A stretch of DNA of 64,000 nucleotides from Halostella litorea. GTDB lineage: Archaea > Halobacteriota > Halobacteria > Halobacteriales > Natronoarchaeaceae. The stretch is taken from NCBI RefSeq assembly GCF_004785955.1, contig NZ_ML214300.1, forward strand, positions 87,223 through 151,222, written 5' to 3'. Position numbers and translations under genes: made by a program. Within the stretch, counting starts at the first letter, position 1; the number at the start of each line of letters is the position of its first letter. A model generated the notes under the pieces. It searched no databases and was not told the origin of the DNA. It was given only the letters and a program-made list of their open reading frames with translations. Shown here piece by piece: positions 43,651 to 52,684 of this stretch.

Positions 43651-43818
43651 CTACTCCTCTTTGATCTCCTGAAGCTGGTCGAGCAGCTGCTCGCTGTCGG
43701 CGTCCTCTACCTCGACGGAACCCTGGTGGTCGTGCTCGTGGACGTTGACGCTCTCCCCGTCGTCCTCGTCGACTGTCTGTTCCTGTTGTTCGGACTCGTC
43801 GTAGCTACCAAAACCCAT
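43651..43818 (-). CDS. DUF5786-like small acidic protein
   Basis: A 55-aa protein, MGFGSYDESEQQEQTVDEDDGESVNVHEHDHQGSVEVEDADSEQLLDQLQEIKEE. The start MGFGSYDESEQ and the C-terminal helix LLDQLQEIK match haloarchaeal DUF5786 proteins as I remember them. It is highly acidic and probably disordered until bound. ATG 43818 is chosen; the frame extends 29 codons upstream without coding character. Function unknown. Confidence 0.78.
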   Translation of the reverse strand: MGFGSYDESEQQEQTVDEDDGESVNVHEHDHQGSVEVEDADSEQLLDQLQEIKEE

Positions 43819-43967
43819 GTGTGTACCTTCGCGGCCGGGGCAGTAAAACCTCCCGGCTCGCAGCGACGGCGCGTGCCCCGGTCCCACCGGGCACGCCCCC
43901 GACAATCCTTCGCGCCGCGTCGGCAGTTTGAGGGGCTATTTTACCCGTCGAGGCCCACGGTCCTTCC

Positions 43968-45116
43968 ATGGAACTACTGGACGAGAGCCTCGTGCCGGAG
44001 CGCGCACGGGACGTGAAGGAGGACGCCCGCGAGTTCGCCGCGGAGCACATCGAGCCCAACGCCGAGGAGTACTTCGAGAGCGGGGAGTACCCCTGGGAGG
44101 TGCTGGAGGCGGCCCAGGACGCCGGCCTGGTCGCCCAGGACATCGGCGAGGAGTACGGCGGCCGCGGGCTGGAACTGGTCGAGATACTCGCCATCGCCGA
44201 GGAGTTCTTCCGGGCCGACGCCGGCATCGCGCTGACGCTCCAGCTCGCGAGCTTCGGCGCTGAGATGGTCGAGGAGTACGGGAGCGAGGAGCAAAAGGAG
44301 GAGTACCTCCGGCCCGTCGCGGAGTGCGAGCAGATCACGGGCCTCGCCGTCTCCGAGCCGGAGACCGGCAGCGACCTGGCCGGCATGCAGACCCGCGCCG
44401 AGAAGGACGGCGACGAGTACGTGCTGAACGGCGAGAAGTACTGGGTCGGCAACGCCGTTGAGGGCGACTGGCTCACCGTCTACGCCCGCACTGGCGACGA
44501 CGAGTCGAACCGCTACGGCAACCACTCGCTTTTCATCGTGCCCACGGACGCCGACGGCTACGACGCGGAGCACATCCCCGAGAAGATGGGGATGCGCGCC
44601 TCGAAGCAGGGCCACATCGTGTTCGACGACTGCCGGATCCCCGAGTCGAACCTCGTCGGCCACGAGGGCGCGGGCTTCTACATGCTCGCGGACTTCTTCA
44701 ACCACGGCCGCGTCGTCGTGTCGGGCCACGGCATCGGCCTCGCCGCGGCGGCCATCGAGGAGGCCTGGGAGTTCACCCACGGCCGGCAGGCGTTCGGCCG
44801 CGACGTGAGCGACTTCCAGGCGGTCCAGCACGGGCTGGCCGACATGCGCACGGAGTTCGAGTCCGCCCGGTCGCTGGCCTACCGCGCCGCCGAGAAGGTC
44901 GCCGCGGACGACGAGGCCGGCCTGTGGGCGGCGATGGCGAAGACGAAGGCGACCGAAACCGCCGTCGACTGCGCCGAGCAGGGGATGCAGTTCCACGGCG
45001 GCCGCTCGGTGCTGTCCGACCGCCGCATCGCCCGCGTCTACCGCGACGTGCGCATCCCGGTCATCTACGAGGGCGCAAACGAGATCCAGCGGAACCTGAT
45101 CTACCGGCAGAGCTGA
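43968..45116 (+). CDS. Acyl-CoA dehydrogenase
   Basis: A 382-aa FAD enzyme that introduces the alpha,beta double bond in acyl-CoAs. Blocks include [62 protein letters not shown] and the catalytic-Glu segment IYEGANEIQRNLI. Chain-length preference is not evident. It stands alone between the DUF5786-like gene and a sensor kinase; a second acyl-CoA dehydrogenase lies at 54777-55931. Confidence 0.92.
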   Translation: MELLDESLVPERARDVKEDAREFAAEHIEPNAEEYFESGEYPWEVLEAAQDAGLVAQDIGEEYGGRGLELVEILAIAEEFFRADAGIALTLQLASFGAEMVEEYGSEEQKEEYLRPVAECEQITGLAVSEPETGSDLAGMQTRAEKDGDEYVLNGEKYWVGNAVEGDWLTVYARTGDDESNRYGNHSLFIVPTDADGYDAEHIPEKMGMRASKQGHIVFDDCRIPESNLVGHEGAGFYMLADFFNHGRVVVSGHGIGLAAAAIEEAWEFTHGRQAFGRDVSDFQAVQHGLADMRTEFESARSLAYRAAEKVAADDEAGLWAAMAKTKATETAVDCAEQGMQFHGGRSVLSDRRIARVYRDVRIPVIYEGANEIQRNLIYRQS

Positions 45117-45155
45117 GCCGTCGCACCCGGCCGCCCTCCGCGGCCGCGGGCACCG

Positions 45156-46742
45156 TCAGGCGCTCTCGAACCGGAGCGTCACCGTCGTCCCGCCGTCGCA
45201 GTCGATGTCGAGTTCGCCATCGTAGCGGCTGGCGATCCAGTCGGCCAGCCACAGGCCGAGCCCCCCGCTGTGGTGGAGCTGTGATATCTCCCGCTCGCCG
45301 AGCAGGATGGCCTGCTCGTCCGGCGGTATCCCGGGGCCGTCGTCGGCGACGCGGATCTCGGTCCGTCCGTCGCGCCGCTCGACGGTGACCGCGATCCGCG
45401 GCCGCTTTCCGGCGTGGGCGAGCGCGTTCCCGACCAGTTCGTCGACCGCCTGCTCCAGTTCCGGCCCGGCCCGCACCGGCGCGGTCGCGGGAGCGGAGAG
45501 GTGAAACTCCGCGTCGGGGCCGACCACGCGGTGTGCGCCGACGACGCGCCGGGCCAGGTCCGCCAGGTCGATTTCGATCGCCTCCGTGTCGGACGGGGGA
45601 ACCAGCAGATCCTCCGTCGTCCGGGCCTTCTCGCTCAGGCTCCCGAGTTCGTCGGCCGCCGCCCGGATCTCCGCGGCGTTCCGCCGCGTTCCCTCGTCGG
45701 ACGCCGACTCCTCGATGAGTTTCGCCCGGCCGAGGATCACCGTCAGCGAGTTGCGGAGGTTGTGCCGGAGCACCCGGTTCAACACGAGCAGCATCGTCTC
45801 GCGCTCGGCCAGCGTCTTCGAGAGCCGCGAGAACGCGTCGTCGAGTTGCTCCCACTCGTCGCTGCCGCCGAGGTCCGGCCCCCGGTCGTACTGCCGGCGT
45901 TCGAGCGCCGCGACACCCGCCGCGAGCTTCTCGACCTTGCGGATGTCGTTGCGGTACAGCCAGGCGACGCAGGCGACGAGCAGGAGAAACACCGCCCCCG
46001 TCGGCAGGGTCTGGCCGTAGAGGAGTCGCCGGACGCTGTCGAGGACCGCCGCCCGGTCCCGGTCGACGGTGACCTCCCAGCCGGTCGCCGCCATCGTCGC
46101 GGTCCCGGTGACGGTTTCGTCGGCCGGCGGGTCGCTCCGGTACAGCGTTCGCCCGTCAGCGGTGACGGTGACGGTCCGGTCGCCCTCGTCGGCCGCGGGG
46201 AGCGACGCGAAAAACGACGCGTTCGACAGGTAGATCGCGGCGTTCAGCGTCCCGGCGACCGTCCCGTTCTCCCGGATCGGGACGCTCAACACGACGATGG
46301 TGTTGCCAGTCTCGGCCTCGAAGGGGTCGCTCACGAACGCCTCGCCCGCGAGCGCGCGGCGGACGTACCGCCGCTCGCCGAGGTACCTGCCCGAGACGTT
46401 CGTTCGGGACTCGCCGTCGATGGCGACGAGGTACCCGCTCCGGTTGACGACGGAGACGCCGTTGAAGTCGGTTTCGTCGGCGAGCGCGTCGACGCGCGCC
46501 GCCTGCGTCGCCGAGCCGTGGCGGGCCATCGCCGGGTGGGCGACGGCGGTGACGAGCGTCTCCCGGCCGGCGTCGATCCGCTCGTCGAGTTGCGACGCGG
46601 TGACGGACGCGTCGTTCTCGGCGTCGGCCTCCGCCTGGGTCAACACCCTGTCCCGATGCGACTGGTACTCGAACGCGAGAACGCCGGTCAGTATCAGCGA
46701 GAGGGCGAGAAACACGGCAAAGAGCTTCGTTCGAAGTCGCAT
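45156..46742 (-). CDS. Membrane-bound histidine kinase with extracellular sensor
   Basis: A 528-aa sensor kinase. TM1 is at about 6-26 (KLFAVFLALSLILTGVLAFEY). A Cache-like extracytoplasmic domain spans about 30-250. TM2 follows (QTLPTGAVFLLLVACVAWLYR), then a HAMP-like helix. The H-box reads VLRHNLRNSLTVILG, the N-box DELVGNALAHAG, and the ATP lid region VADDGPGIPPDE and GGLGLWLADWI. ATG 46742 (MRLRTKLF) is preferred over the upstream frame start. No response regulator is adjacent on this strand; the rightward kinase lies 178 bp away. Confidence 0.92.
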   Translation of the reverse strand: MRLRTKLFAVFLALSLILTGVLAFEYQSHRDRVLTQAEADAENDASVTASQLDERIDAGRETLVTAVAHPAMARHGSATQAARVDALADETDFNGVSVVNRSGYLVAIDGESRTNVSGRYLGERRYVRRALAGEAFVSDPFEAETGNTIVVLSVPIRENGTVAGTLNAAIYLSNASFFASLPAADEGDRTVTVTADGRTLYRSDPPADETVTGTATMAATGWEVTVDRDRAAVLDSVRRLLYGQTLPTGAVFLLLVACVAWLYRNDIRKVEKLAAGVAALERRQYDRGPDLGGSDEWEQLDDAFSRLSKTLAERETMLLVLNRVLRHNLRNSLTVILGRAKLIEESASDEGTRRNAAEIRAAADELGSLSEKARTTEDLLVPPSDTEAIEIDLADLARRVVGAHRVVGPDAEFHLSAPATAPVRAGPELEQAVDELVGNALAHAGKRPRIAVTVERRDGRTEIRVADDGPGIPPDEQAILLGEREISQLHHSGGLGLWLADWIASRYDGELDIDCDGGTTVTLRFESA

Positions 46743-46920
46743 CGGGATAATGTTTGTACCCCAGTCCACGAACAGCGCCAGCAAATACTTGGCGGTAAGC
46801 GGGGTCGGCGCGGCCGCTGACGGAACGTTTTATTGTCGCCGACCCGAAAGCCCTACTACCGATCATCGCACCCTGTCGATCCCCTCCAGCGTCGGGTGTG
46901 CTGTACACGGAACCCAGACA

Positions 46921-48933
46921 ATGACGGAGCCAAACCGCGTCCTGTGCGTCTCCAACGACGCGACACGGCGCGAACGCGTCGCAACGGCGCTCGAAGACGG
47001 GGACTCGCGACTGACCGTGCTGACCGCGGCCGGGTTCGAGGCGGCGGTCGAATACGTCGCGGAGGGGGCGAGCGACGCCGTCGACGTCGTCGTCACCGAC
47101 GACGAGACGGTCGCCAGCGCGCCGGCGATCCTGCGGGCGATCAGGGAACACCACCCAGACCTCCCGCTGGTCGTCCTCTCGGAGTTCACCGCGGACGGCC
47201 GCCGGGCGACGGCGATAAGCGAGGTCGTCGGCTTCGACGGCCCGCTCGACGACGCAGACGCGGGCGGCGACGTCGTCGCCCACGTGACGGGCCTGCTCGA
47301 CGACCTGGCTGCGACTGGGGGGACGACCGACGACCCCGGGGCCGACCAACCGGGCGACCGGTCCGGGGCCGGACCGGACGAAGACGACGACAACGCCGCC
47401 CGGGACGACATCGTGATGCCGGTCAAGCGGGAACTGGTCGACGCGTCGTCGCCAATCGACATCGAACGGGCCGTTTGCGACCGGTTGACCCGGGACGGCC
47501 GGTTCGTCTTCGCGTGGATCGGCGAGTACGACGAGGGGGAGCGACAGGTCGTCCCCTGGGTGACGGGGAGCGCGGTCGAGGGGTGGCCGGTCTCCGAGAC
47601 GTTCCCGGTCGACTCCGACGGCCCGGAAACGCTGGTCGAGCGCGTCCTGCGGTCGCGGGAGACCGCGGTCGTCCAGGACGCCGCCGAGCGGCCGGGGACG
47701 GTTCCGTGGGCCGACGCCGCCGCCGAGCACGGCTGCTCGGCGTGTATCCTGGCGCCGCTGATGGCCGGGGACGAGCGCTACGGCGTGCTCGGGGCGTACT
47801 CGCGGACGCCGATCGGCGACGGCGAGCGGGCCGCGGTCGCGGAGATAGCCGGGAGCGTCTCGAACGTCCTCCACTCGATGGCCCTGGAGGGGCGGATCGA
47901 ACAGCAGGAGCGGACGCTCCACCGGTACGAGCGCCTCGTCGAAACCGTCGGCGACGGGATGTACGCGCTGGACGAGGACGGCCACTTTATGACCGTCAAC
48001 AACGGGCTGGTCGGGATGACGGCGTACAGCCGCGAGGGGCTGCTCGGCGAGCACGTCTCCATCGTCATGGACGAGGACGACGTCGAGGCTGGCCGCGACC
48101 GGATACGCGAACTGCTGTGCGAGGACGGCCCGGACGCGACGGCGATGGAGATGGACGTCCACACCAAGGACGGGCGGACGATCCCCTGCGAGAACCAGAT
48201 CGCCCTCCTGGTCGACGACGACGGCCGCTTCAACGGCACCGTCGGCGTGCTCCGGGACATCACCGAGCGGAAGCGCCGCGAGCGCGAACTCCGCCGGCAG
48301 AACGAGCGCCTGGAGGCGTTCGCCGAGATCGTGAGCCACGACCTCCGGAACCCGCTGTCGGTCGCGCAGGGGTACGTCGACCTGGCGCTGGAGAGCGGGA
48401 GCACGGACCGACTGGACAACGTCGACGAGGCGCTCTCACGGATGGAGGACATCATCGGCGACGTGCTGGCGCTGGCCCGGCACGGACAGACCGTCACCGA
48501 ACCGGAGGCGGTCGACCTGACCGAGGCCGTCGAGACGGCATGGGGCAACGTCAGCACGGAGGCGGCGAGCCTCTCGCTTGGCGAACTGGGCGTCGTCGCG
48601 GCCGACCGGTCGCGGCTGTTGCGCCTGCTGGAGAACCTGTTCCGCAACGCCGTCGAGCACGGCGGGAGCGACGTCACCGTCACGGTGGCCCCGCTGGCGG
48701 CCGGCGACGACCTCGGTGGCGGGTTCTACGTCGCGGACGACGGGCGGGGGATGCCCGACCACGTCCGCGAGCACGCCTTCGACTCGGAGTTCACCACGTC
48801 CGAGGAGGGGCTGGGGATCGGCCTGTGGGTGGTTCGGGAGGTCGCACACGCCCACGGCTGGACGGTGACTGCGACGGAAAGCGAGGGCGGGGGCGCGCGC
48901 TTCGAGTTCGCGGACGTCGACCGCGAGGCGTGA
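46921..48933 (+). CDS. Receiver-like/GAF/PAS histidine kinase
   Basis: A 670-aa soluble kinase. Residues 1-125 resemble a receiver domain (RVLCVSNDATRRERVATALED...VDVVVTDDETV) but lack the conserved Lys-Pro near its end. A GAF domain covers about 160-325 and PAS about 335-455 (LVETVGDGMYALDEDGHFMTVNN...VLRDITERKRRE). The kinase core is complete: H-box FAEIVSHDLRNPLSVAQGY, N-box RLLENLFRNAVEHGG, G1 VADDGRGMP and G2 EEGLGIGLWVV. Its stop abuts the stop of the convergent HalX regulator with no gap. Confidence 0.93.
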   Translation: MTEPNRVLCVSNDATRRERVATALEDGDSRLTVLTAAGFEAAVEYVAEGASDAVDVVVTDDETVASAPAILRAIREHHPDLPLVVLSEFTADGRRATAISEVVGFDGPLDDADAGGDVVAHVTGLLDDLAATGGTTDDPGADQPGDRSGAGPDEDDDNAARDDIVMPVKRELVDASSPIDIERAVCDRLTRDGRFVFAWIGEYDEGERQVVPWVTGSAVEGWPVSETFPVDSDGPETLVERVLRSRETAVVQDAAERPGTVPWADAAAEHGCSACILAPLMAGDERYGVLGAYSRTPIGDGERAAVAEIAGSVSNVLHSMALEGRIEQQERTLHRYERLVETVGDGMYALDEDGHFMTVNNGLVGMTAYSREGLLGEHVSIVMDEDDVEAGRDRIRELLCEDGPDATAMEMDVHTKDGRTIPCENQIALLVDDDGRFNGTVGVLRDITERKRRERELRRQNERLEAFAEIVSHDLRNPLSVAQGYVDLALESGSTDRLDNVDEALSRMEDIIGDVLALARHGQTVTEPEAVDLTEAVETAWGNVSTEAASLSLGELGVVAADRSRLLRLLENLFRNAVEHGGSDVTVTVAPLAAGDDLGGGFYVADDGRGMPDHVREHAFDSEFTTSEEGLGIGLWVVREVAHAHGWTVTATESEGGGARFEFADVDREA

Positions 48934-49506
48934 TCACTCGTCCTGGAGGTCCTGGAACGCCCCGACGAAGTCGTCGTGGTCGGAGAGGCCCGACATCGTC
49001 TCGTCGACCTCCTTCTCGAGTTCCTCCGTCCGCTCGCACAGGTCCCGGTACTCCTCGCTGTTGGCGAGGTCGCGCTCGGACTTCTCGGACTCGAGCAGCG
49101 CCTTCTTCGAACTCAGCGCGTAGTACCGCTGTGTCACCTCGGCGTACTCCGACCGGGTGGCCATGCGGTCGGCGACGTCGAGGAGGTCCTCCTTCGAGAC
49201 GGGCTTGACGAGGTAGTCGTCGAACCCCATCTCGATGATGTCGAAGTCCGGGTCGACCGCCGTCACCATGATGACGCGGCAGTCGTACCCGGCCTCGCGG
49301 ATCCGCTGTAGCACCTCGTCGCCGGACAGCCCCGGCATCCGGCGGTCGAGCAGTACGATCTCGACCGAATCGGACATGAGGTCGAGCGCCGTCTCCCCGT
49401 CGTAGGCGGTCTCGACGGACCACTCGCTCCCGAGCCACGCGGCGAACAGGTCGGCGAGTCTCGATTCGTCGTCGACGACGAGTACTTCGGGTGGGTCTTG
49501 GGGCAT
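48934..49506 (-). CDS. HalX-domain response regulator, copy 2
   Basis: A 190-aa regulator closely similar to the copy at 9693-10271. Shared stretches include VLLDRRMPG, the run DFDIIEMGFDDYLVKPVS (DFEIIEMG... in copy 1) and ALLxSEKSExxLxxSEEYxxL. The receiver Asp is in EIVLLDRRMPGLSGDEVL; HalX starts near residue 125. It is convergent with the complete kinase at 46921-48933, its likely partner. Confidence 0.93.
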   Translation of the reverse strand: MPQDPPEVLVVDDESRLADLFAAWLGSEWSVETAYDGETALDLMSDSVEIVLLDRRMPGLSGDEVLQRIREAGYDCRVIMVTAVDPDFDIIEMGFDDYLVKPVSKEDLLDVADRMATRSEYAEVTQRYYALSSKKALLESEKSERDLANSEEYRDLCERTEELEKEVDETMSGLSDHDDFVGAFQDLQDE

Positions 49507-49618
49507 GGTCGGACGGGACCCTGATGGGCCGGTTATGTTGGCAAATGGGGTTCTGCGTTATAAACCCCGCGGGCCGTGACGGAACGCGCGCCATTCGCGG
49601 ACGCCGCGGTCGGCGAAT

Positions 49619-50353
49619 TCACTGCGATACCCGGCCGTAGCGCCGGTCGAGATGTGCGACGATACGGTCGACGAGAGCCGGGTCGTACGTCCAGAAGCCG
49701 TAGAACTCCCGGTCGCCGCGCTCCTCGGCCAGCAGGGCGGACTTGCGGTCGTCCGCGCCCGCGCCGTCGAAGACGACGAACCAGGTGCGCTCTATCTCGG
49801 GGTCGTCCTCCGTGTGGACGGTGACGCCCTCCAGTTCCGGCGGGTCCTCGTCGGGCGAAGCGTAGACGTGCACGTCGAGGGGGCGCTCGGCGAGGTCGCG
49901 GTACACCTGCGACTGGCCGTCGAGGGTCGAGGCGTACTGGAACCCAGCGAACAGCTGGCCGTCGCCGACGCGCCACGCGCGGTCCTCTATCTCGCGGGAC
50001 GCGGTCACCATCCCCGGCACGTCGTAGGACGTGAACGTCGCTTCCTTTAGGTAGCGCAACAGGTCTGCGTGGGCCGAGTCGTCGACGCCCAGCCCCGACT
50101 CGCCGTCCGGGAGGTCCGTCATCAGGTCCCGCAGGGCGTCCGTCGACGTCGCGGTCAGGAACGTCTCCCCGCGGTAGAGCACGGCGAACCCGGCCGGGCG
50201 GCCGCTCTCGGTCGCCTCGGTCTCGACCGCGACGTTCCGGTCCGCGAAGTACGACCGGAGGTCCCCGGCGACGTCGCCGTCCGGGTCCGGGTTGAACACG
50301 GTCAGCGTCTTTCGCCGGGACTCCACGTCGGCGATGACGTCCCGCAGGCTCAT
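49619..50353 (-). CDS. DICT sensory-domain-like protein
   Basis: A 244-aa protein that starts MSLRDVIADVESRRKTLTVFNPD, the usual start of haloarchaeal DICT-domain proteins. A central region AGFAVLYRGETFLTATSTDALRDL and REIEDRAWRVGDGQLFAGFQYASTLDGQSQVYRDLAERPLDVHVYASPDEDPPELEGVTVH matches the DICT pattern as I recall it. A C-terminal part ends TYDPALVDRIVAHLDRRYG. DICT domains accompany light- or signal-sensing proteins; a freestanding role is not known. No membrane segment is present. Confidence 0.7.
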   Translation of the reverse strand: MSLRDVIADVESRRKTLTVFNPDPDGDVAGDLRSYFADRNVAVETEATESGRPAGFAVLYRGETFLTATSTDALRDLMTDLPDGESGLGVDDSAHADLLRYLKEATFTSYDVPGMVTASREIEDRAWRVGDGQLFAGFQYASTLDGQSQVYRDLAERPLDVHVYASPDEDPPELEGVTVHTEDDPEIERTWFVVFDGAGADDRKSALLAEERGDREFYGFWTYDPALVDRIVAHLDRRYGRVSQ

Positions 50354-50398
50354 TCAGGCTGAGTTTCCCGCCGACGACCAAGTAGCTGACGGGCCGGG

Positions 50399-50830
50399 TC
50401 ACGCCTCGCCGTCGAGGTCCGCGAGCGCCCACGTGACGACGCGGGCCTGCACGAGTTCGCGCTCCTCGGCCTCGTCGGGGGCTGACAGGGCTGCCTCGCT
50501 CCGGTCGCGGAACTCGTGCTCGACCGGGCGCTGGTCCGGTTCCTCGCGCGTCTCGTTCAGCAGGGCCTCGAAGTCCTCGCGGAGGTCGAAGGAGGCCCGC
50601 GCGACGTTGCACCGCGGCAGCGGGCTCATCCCGGTCTCCAGCACGAGGTCGCGGACCGTCTCCCAGTCGTCCTCGCAGAAGTAGATCGACACCTCGCCGA
50701 CGATGTCGCGCCAGGCGATGGGGTCCGAGTGTTTCAGCAGCTGGACCGCGCGGGGGAAGAGGTCGATCCGGGTGTGGATCTCGGGGTCGTCACAGAGACA
50801 GCAGGGCTGTTCCGTCTTCCCGGTGTACAT
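50399..50830 (-). CDS. Conserved protein with a CxxC zinc-type motif
   Basis: A 143-aa protein of unknown function. The N-terminal CCLCDDPEIHTRIDLFPRAVQLL and a later YFCEDDWETVRDLV could supply zinc ligands (Cys, Cys, His, Cys). The C-terminal half is helical and acidic. ATG 50830 starts MYTGKTEQPCCLC; the longer start 50857 adds nine residues without support. It lies between the DICT gene and a membrane protein on the same strand, separated by about 45-50 bp on each side. Confidence 0.7.
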   Translation of the reverse strand: MYTGKTEQPCCLCDDPEIHTRIDLFPRAVQLLKHSDPIAWRDIVGEVSIYFCEDDWETVRDLVLETGMSPLPRCNVARASFDLREDFEALLNETREEPDQRPVEHEFRDRSEAALSAPDEAEERELVQARVVTWALADLDGEA

Positions 50831-50879
50831 GGCGGGGCGTAGGGACCGGGACGGCAAAACGCCGTCGCGCCGGCGTCGG

Positions 50880-51638
50880 TCAGAACCCGCCCCAGCGCAG
50901 GTACACCATCGCGGCGACGACGGCCAACTGGAGCGCGCCCTGCACGCCGGAGAGCTTCGCGTTGCGCATGCCGATGCGGCTGATCACGTTCGGGTCCGGC
51001 TCGGCCGAGGTCATCTCGCGGTACATCCGCACCTCGCCCGGCATGAGGACGCCGAACCCGAGCACGGACAGCAGCGTGACGACGGCCAGCGAGACGGCGA
51101 TCACCGGGCGGGTCATCGCGAAGTCGGGCAGCGTCAGGGCCAGGAAGGCGGCGCTCCCGGCGGCGACGACGGCGAAGGCGGCCCGCCAGCGCCGGTCGCC
51201 GAAGGCACGGAACTGCCACCCGATCAGCAGCACCGCGGGAACGAGGCTGGCCGCGGTGAAAAGCGCCAGCCACGGGTCGGCGTGGGGGAAGTACGACATC
51301 CGCTCGGCGAGCGTGATGCCGCCCGCGATGGTGACGAGGGCCAGCGTCGGCATCAGGAACGTCATCTTCGGGGTGAACCGCTCGAAGACGCTCGCCCGCT
51401 CCTCGACGGAGAGCCCGCCGAGCACCGGGCCGAGCACGAGCGCCATGAACACGTCGATGCCCGTCCAGAGCACGCCGGCCATGACGTGGGCGTAGGTGTG
51501 TACCTCTATCGGTGCGAACAGGACCGCGTACGCGAGCACGGCCAGCGGGACGGCGACCGCCCCGACGGCGAACGCCGGGTTCGCTCGCGTCCCCATCCCG
51601 CGGACCGTGCCGCGAATCGTCGCTCGTGAGGTCGCCAT
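50880..51638 (-). CDS. Polytopic membrane protein
   Basis: A 252-aa protein with about six helices, including FAVGAVAVPLAVLAYAVLFAPIEVHTYAHVMAGVLWTGIDVFMALVLGPVLGG, MTFLMPTLALVTIAGGITLA and VIAVSLAVVTLLSVLGFGVL. The segment THVMAGVLW-like YAHVMAGVLWTGIDVF and the loop VLGPVLGGLSVEERASVFERFTPKM recall CopD/DUF2269-type membrane proteins in which a His binds haem or metal; that link is tentative. Function unknown. Confidence 0.75.
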   Translation of the reverse strand: MATSRATIRGTVRGMGTRANPAFAVGAVAVPLAVLAYAVLFAPIEVHTYAHVMAGVLWTGIDVFMALVLGPVLGGLSVEERASVFERFTPKMTFLMPTLALVTIAGGITLAERMSYFPHADPWLALFTAASLVPAVLLIGWQFRAFGDRRWRAAFAVVAAGSAAFLALTLPDFAMTRPVIAVSLAVVTLLSVLGFGVLMPGEVRMYREMTSAEPDPNVISRIGMRNAKLSGVQGALQLAVVAAMVYLRWGGF

Positions 51639-51723
51639 GCTGGCATCGATACCCCGTCACCGCCAAAAGTGTTGGCAGACCGGACGGTTCCGCCGCGTTC
51701 CGACCGACGCCGGTCCGGGACCC

Positions 51724-52617
51724 TCACTCCCCCGCCGTGGAGACGAGGTAGATGCCGAGCCCCATGACCGCGCCGCCGGCGACGTAGCCCGCGCCGAGCG
51801 ATTCCCCGAGTAGGAGCGCCCCGAGCGCGGCCCCGACGACCGGCTGGGCGAAGAAGAAGACGGCGACGGTGCCCGCGTCGGCGAAGGCCAGTCCGCTGTA
51901 CCAGAGGTACCACGCGGCGGCCGTGCTGAGCAGGCCGAGGTAGCACACCGCGGCGACCACGGCGGGCGTGAGCGGCACGGCGGCGGGCGACGCGCCGGTC
52001 GCGACGGCCTCGACGGGCACGAGGACGGCGATCATCGGCACGGAGAGGGCAGTCGAGTACGTCGCCGCCTCCAGCGCCGAGTAGGTCCGCACGAGGCGCT
52101 TGCCGGCGACGGTGTATGCGGCCCAGCCGAGGCTGGCGAGCAGGAGCAGGGCGACGCCGGCGAGGCTCCCCTCCGCGAGCGTCGTCAGGTCGTACTGCCC
52201 CGCGAGGACGACCACGGTGCCCGCCGCGGCCAGCGCCATCCCGCCGACCTTCCGTCCGGTCAGCGCCTCCCCGTGGAATGCGATGCCCAGCCCGAGCGTG
52301 AACACCGGCGTCAGCACGGTCAGCAGCGACCCCTGGCTCGCGTTCGTCAGGTCCGTGCCGACGAACTGGGTGACGAGCGTCACCGCCACCCAGAACCCGA
52401 GGTGGGCGAAGTCGAGCCAGTCGCGCCGGGAGAACGACCGTGCCGGTTTGGCCGCGCGGACGACGGCGAGCAGCGCGACGGCCGCCAACGCAACCCGCAG
52501 GAAGGCGAGCGTCACGGGCGGCACGTGGGCGAAGCCCCACTTGCTGACGACGTACATGCCGCCCCACAGCGATGCGGCCGCGGCGGGCGCGATGCCCCAG
52601 AACCGTGCGTCGGTCAC
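51724..52617 (-). CDS. EamA/DMT family transporter
   Basis: A 297-aa drug/metabolite transporter with ten helices in two EamA repeats. The first repeat spans ASLWGGMYVVSKWGFAHVPPVTLAFLRVALAAVALL to about 145, the second about 150-295 with LGWAAYTVAGKRLVRTYSAL and FFFAQPVVGAALGALLLGESLGAGYVAGGAVMGLGIYLV. The substrate cannot be read. It lies downstream of the fused beta-oxidation enzyme on the same strand, 67 bp apart. Confidence 0.9.
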   Translation of the reverse strand: MTDARFWGIAPAAAASLWGGMYVVSKWGFAHVPPVTLAFLRVALAAVALLAVVRAAKPARSFSRRDWLDFAHLGFWVAVTLVTQFVGTDLTNASQGSLLTVLTPVFTLGLGIAFHGEALTGRKVGGMALAAAGTVVVLAGQYDLTTLAEGSLAGVALLLLASLGWAAYTVAGKRLVRTYSALEAATYSTALSVPMIAVLVPVEAVATGASPAAVPLTPAVVAAVCYLGLLSTAAAWYLWYSGLAFADAGTVAVFFFAQPVVGAALGALLLGESLGAGYVAGGAVMGLGIYLVSTAGE

Positions 52618-52684
52618 GGGAAGCAGTGCACAGGGGACCCGGAAAAAAGTGGAGAAAGCGGCGGGGTTCGCTGTCCGTCGCCCG

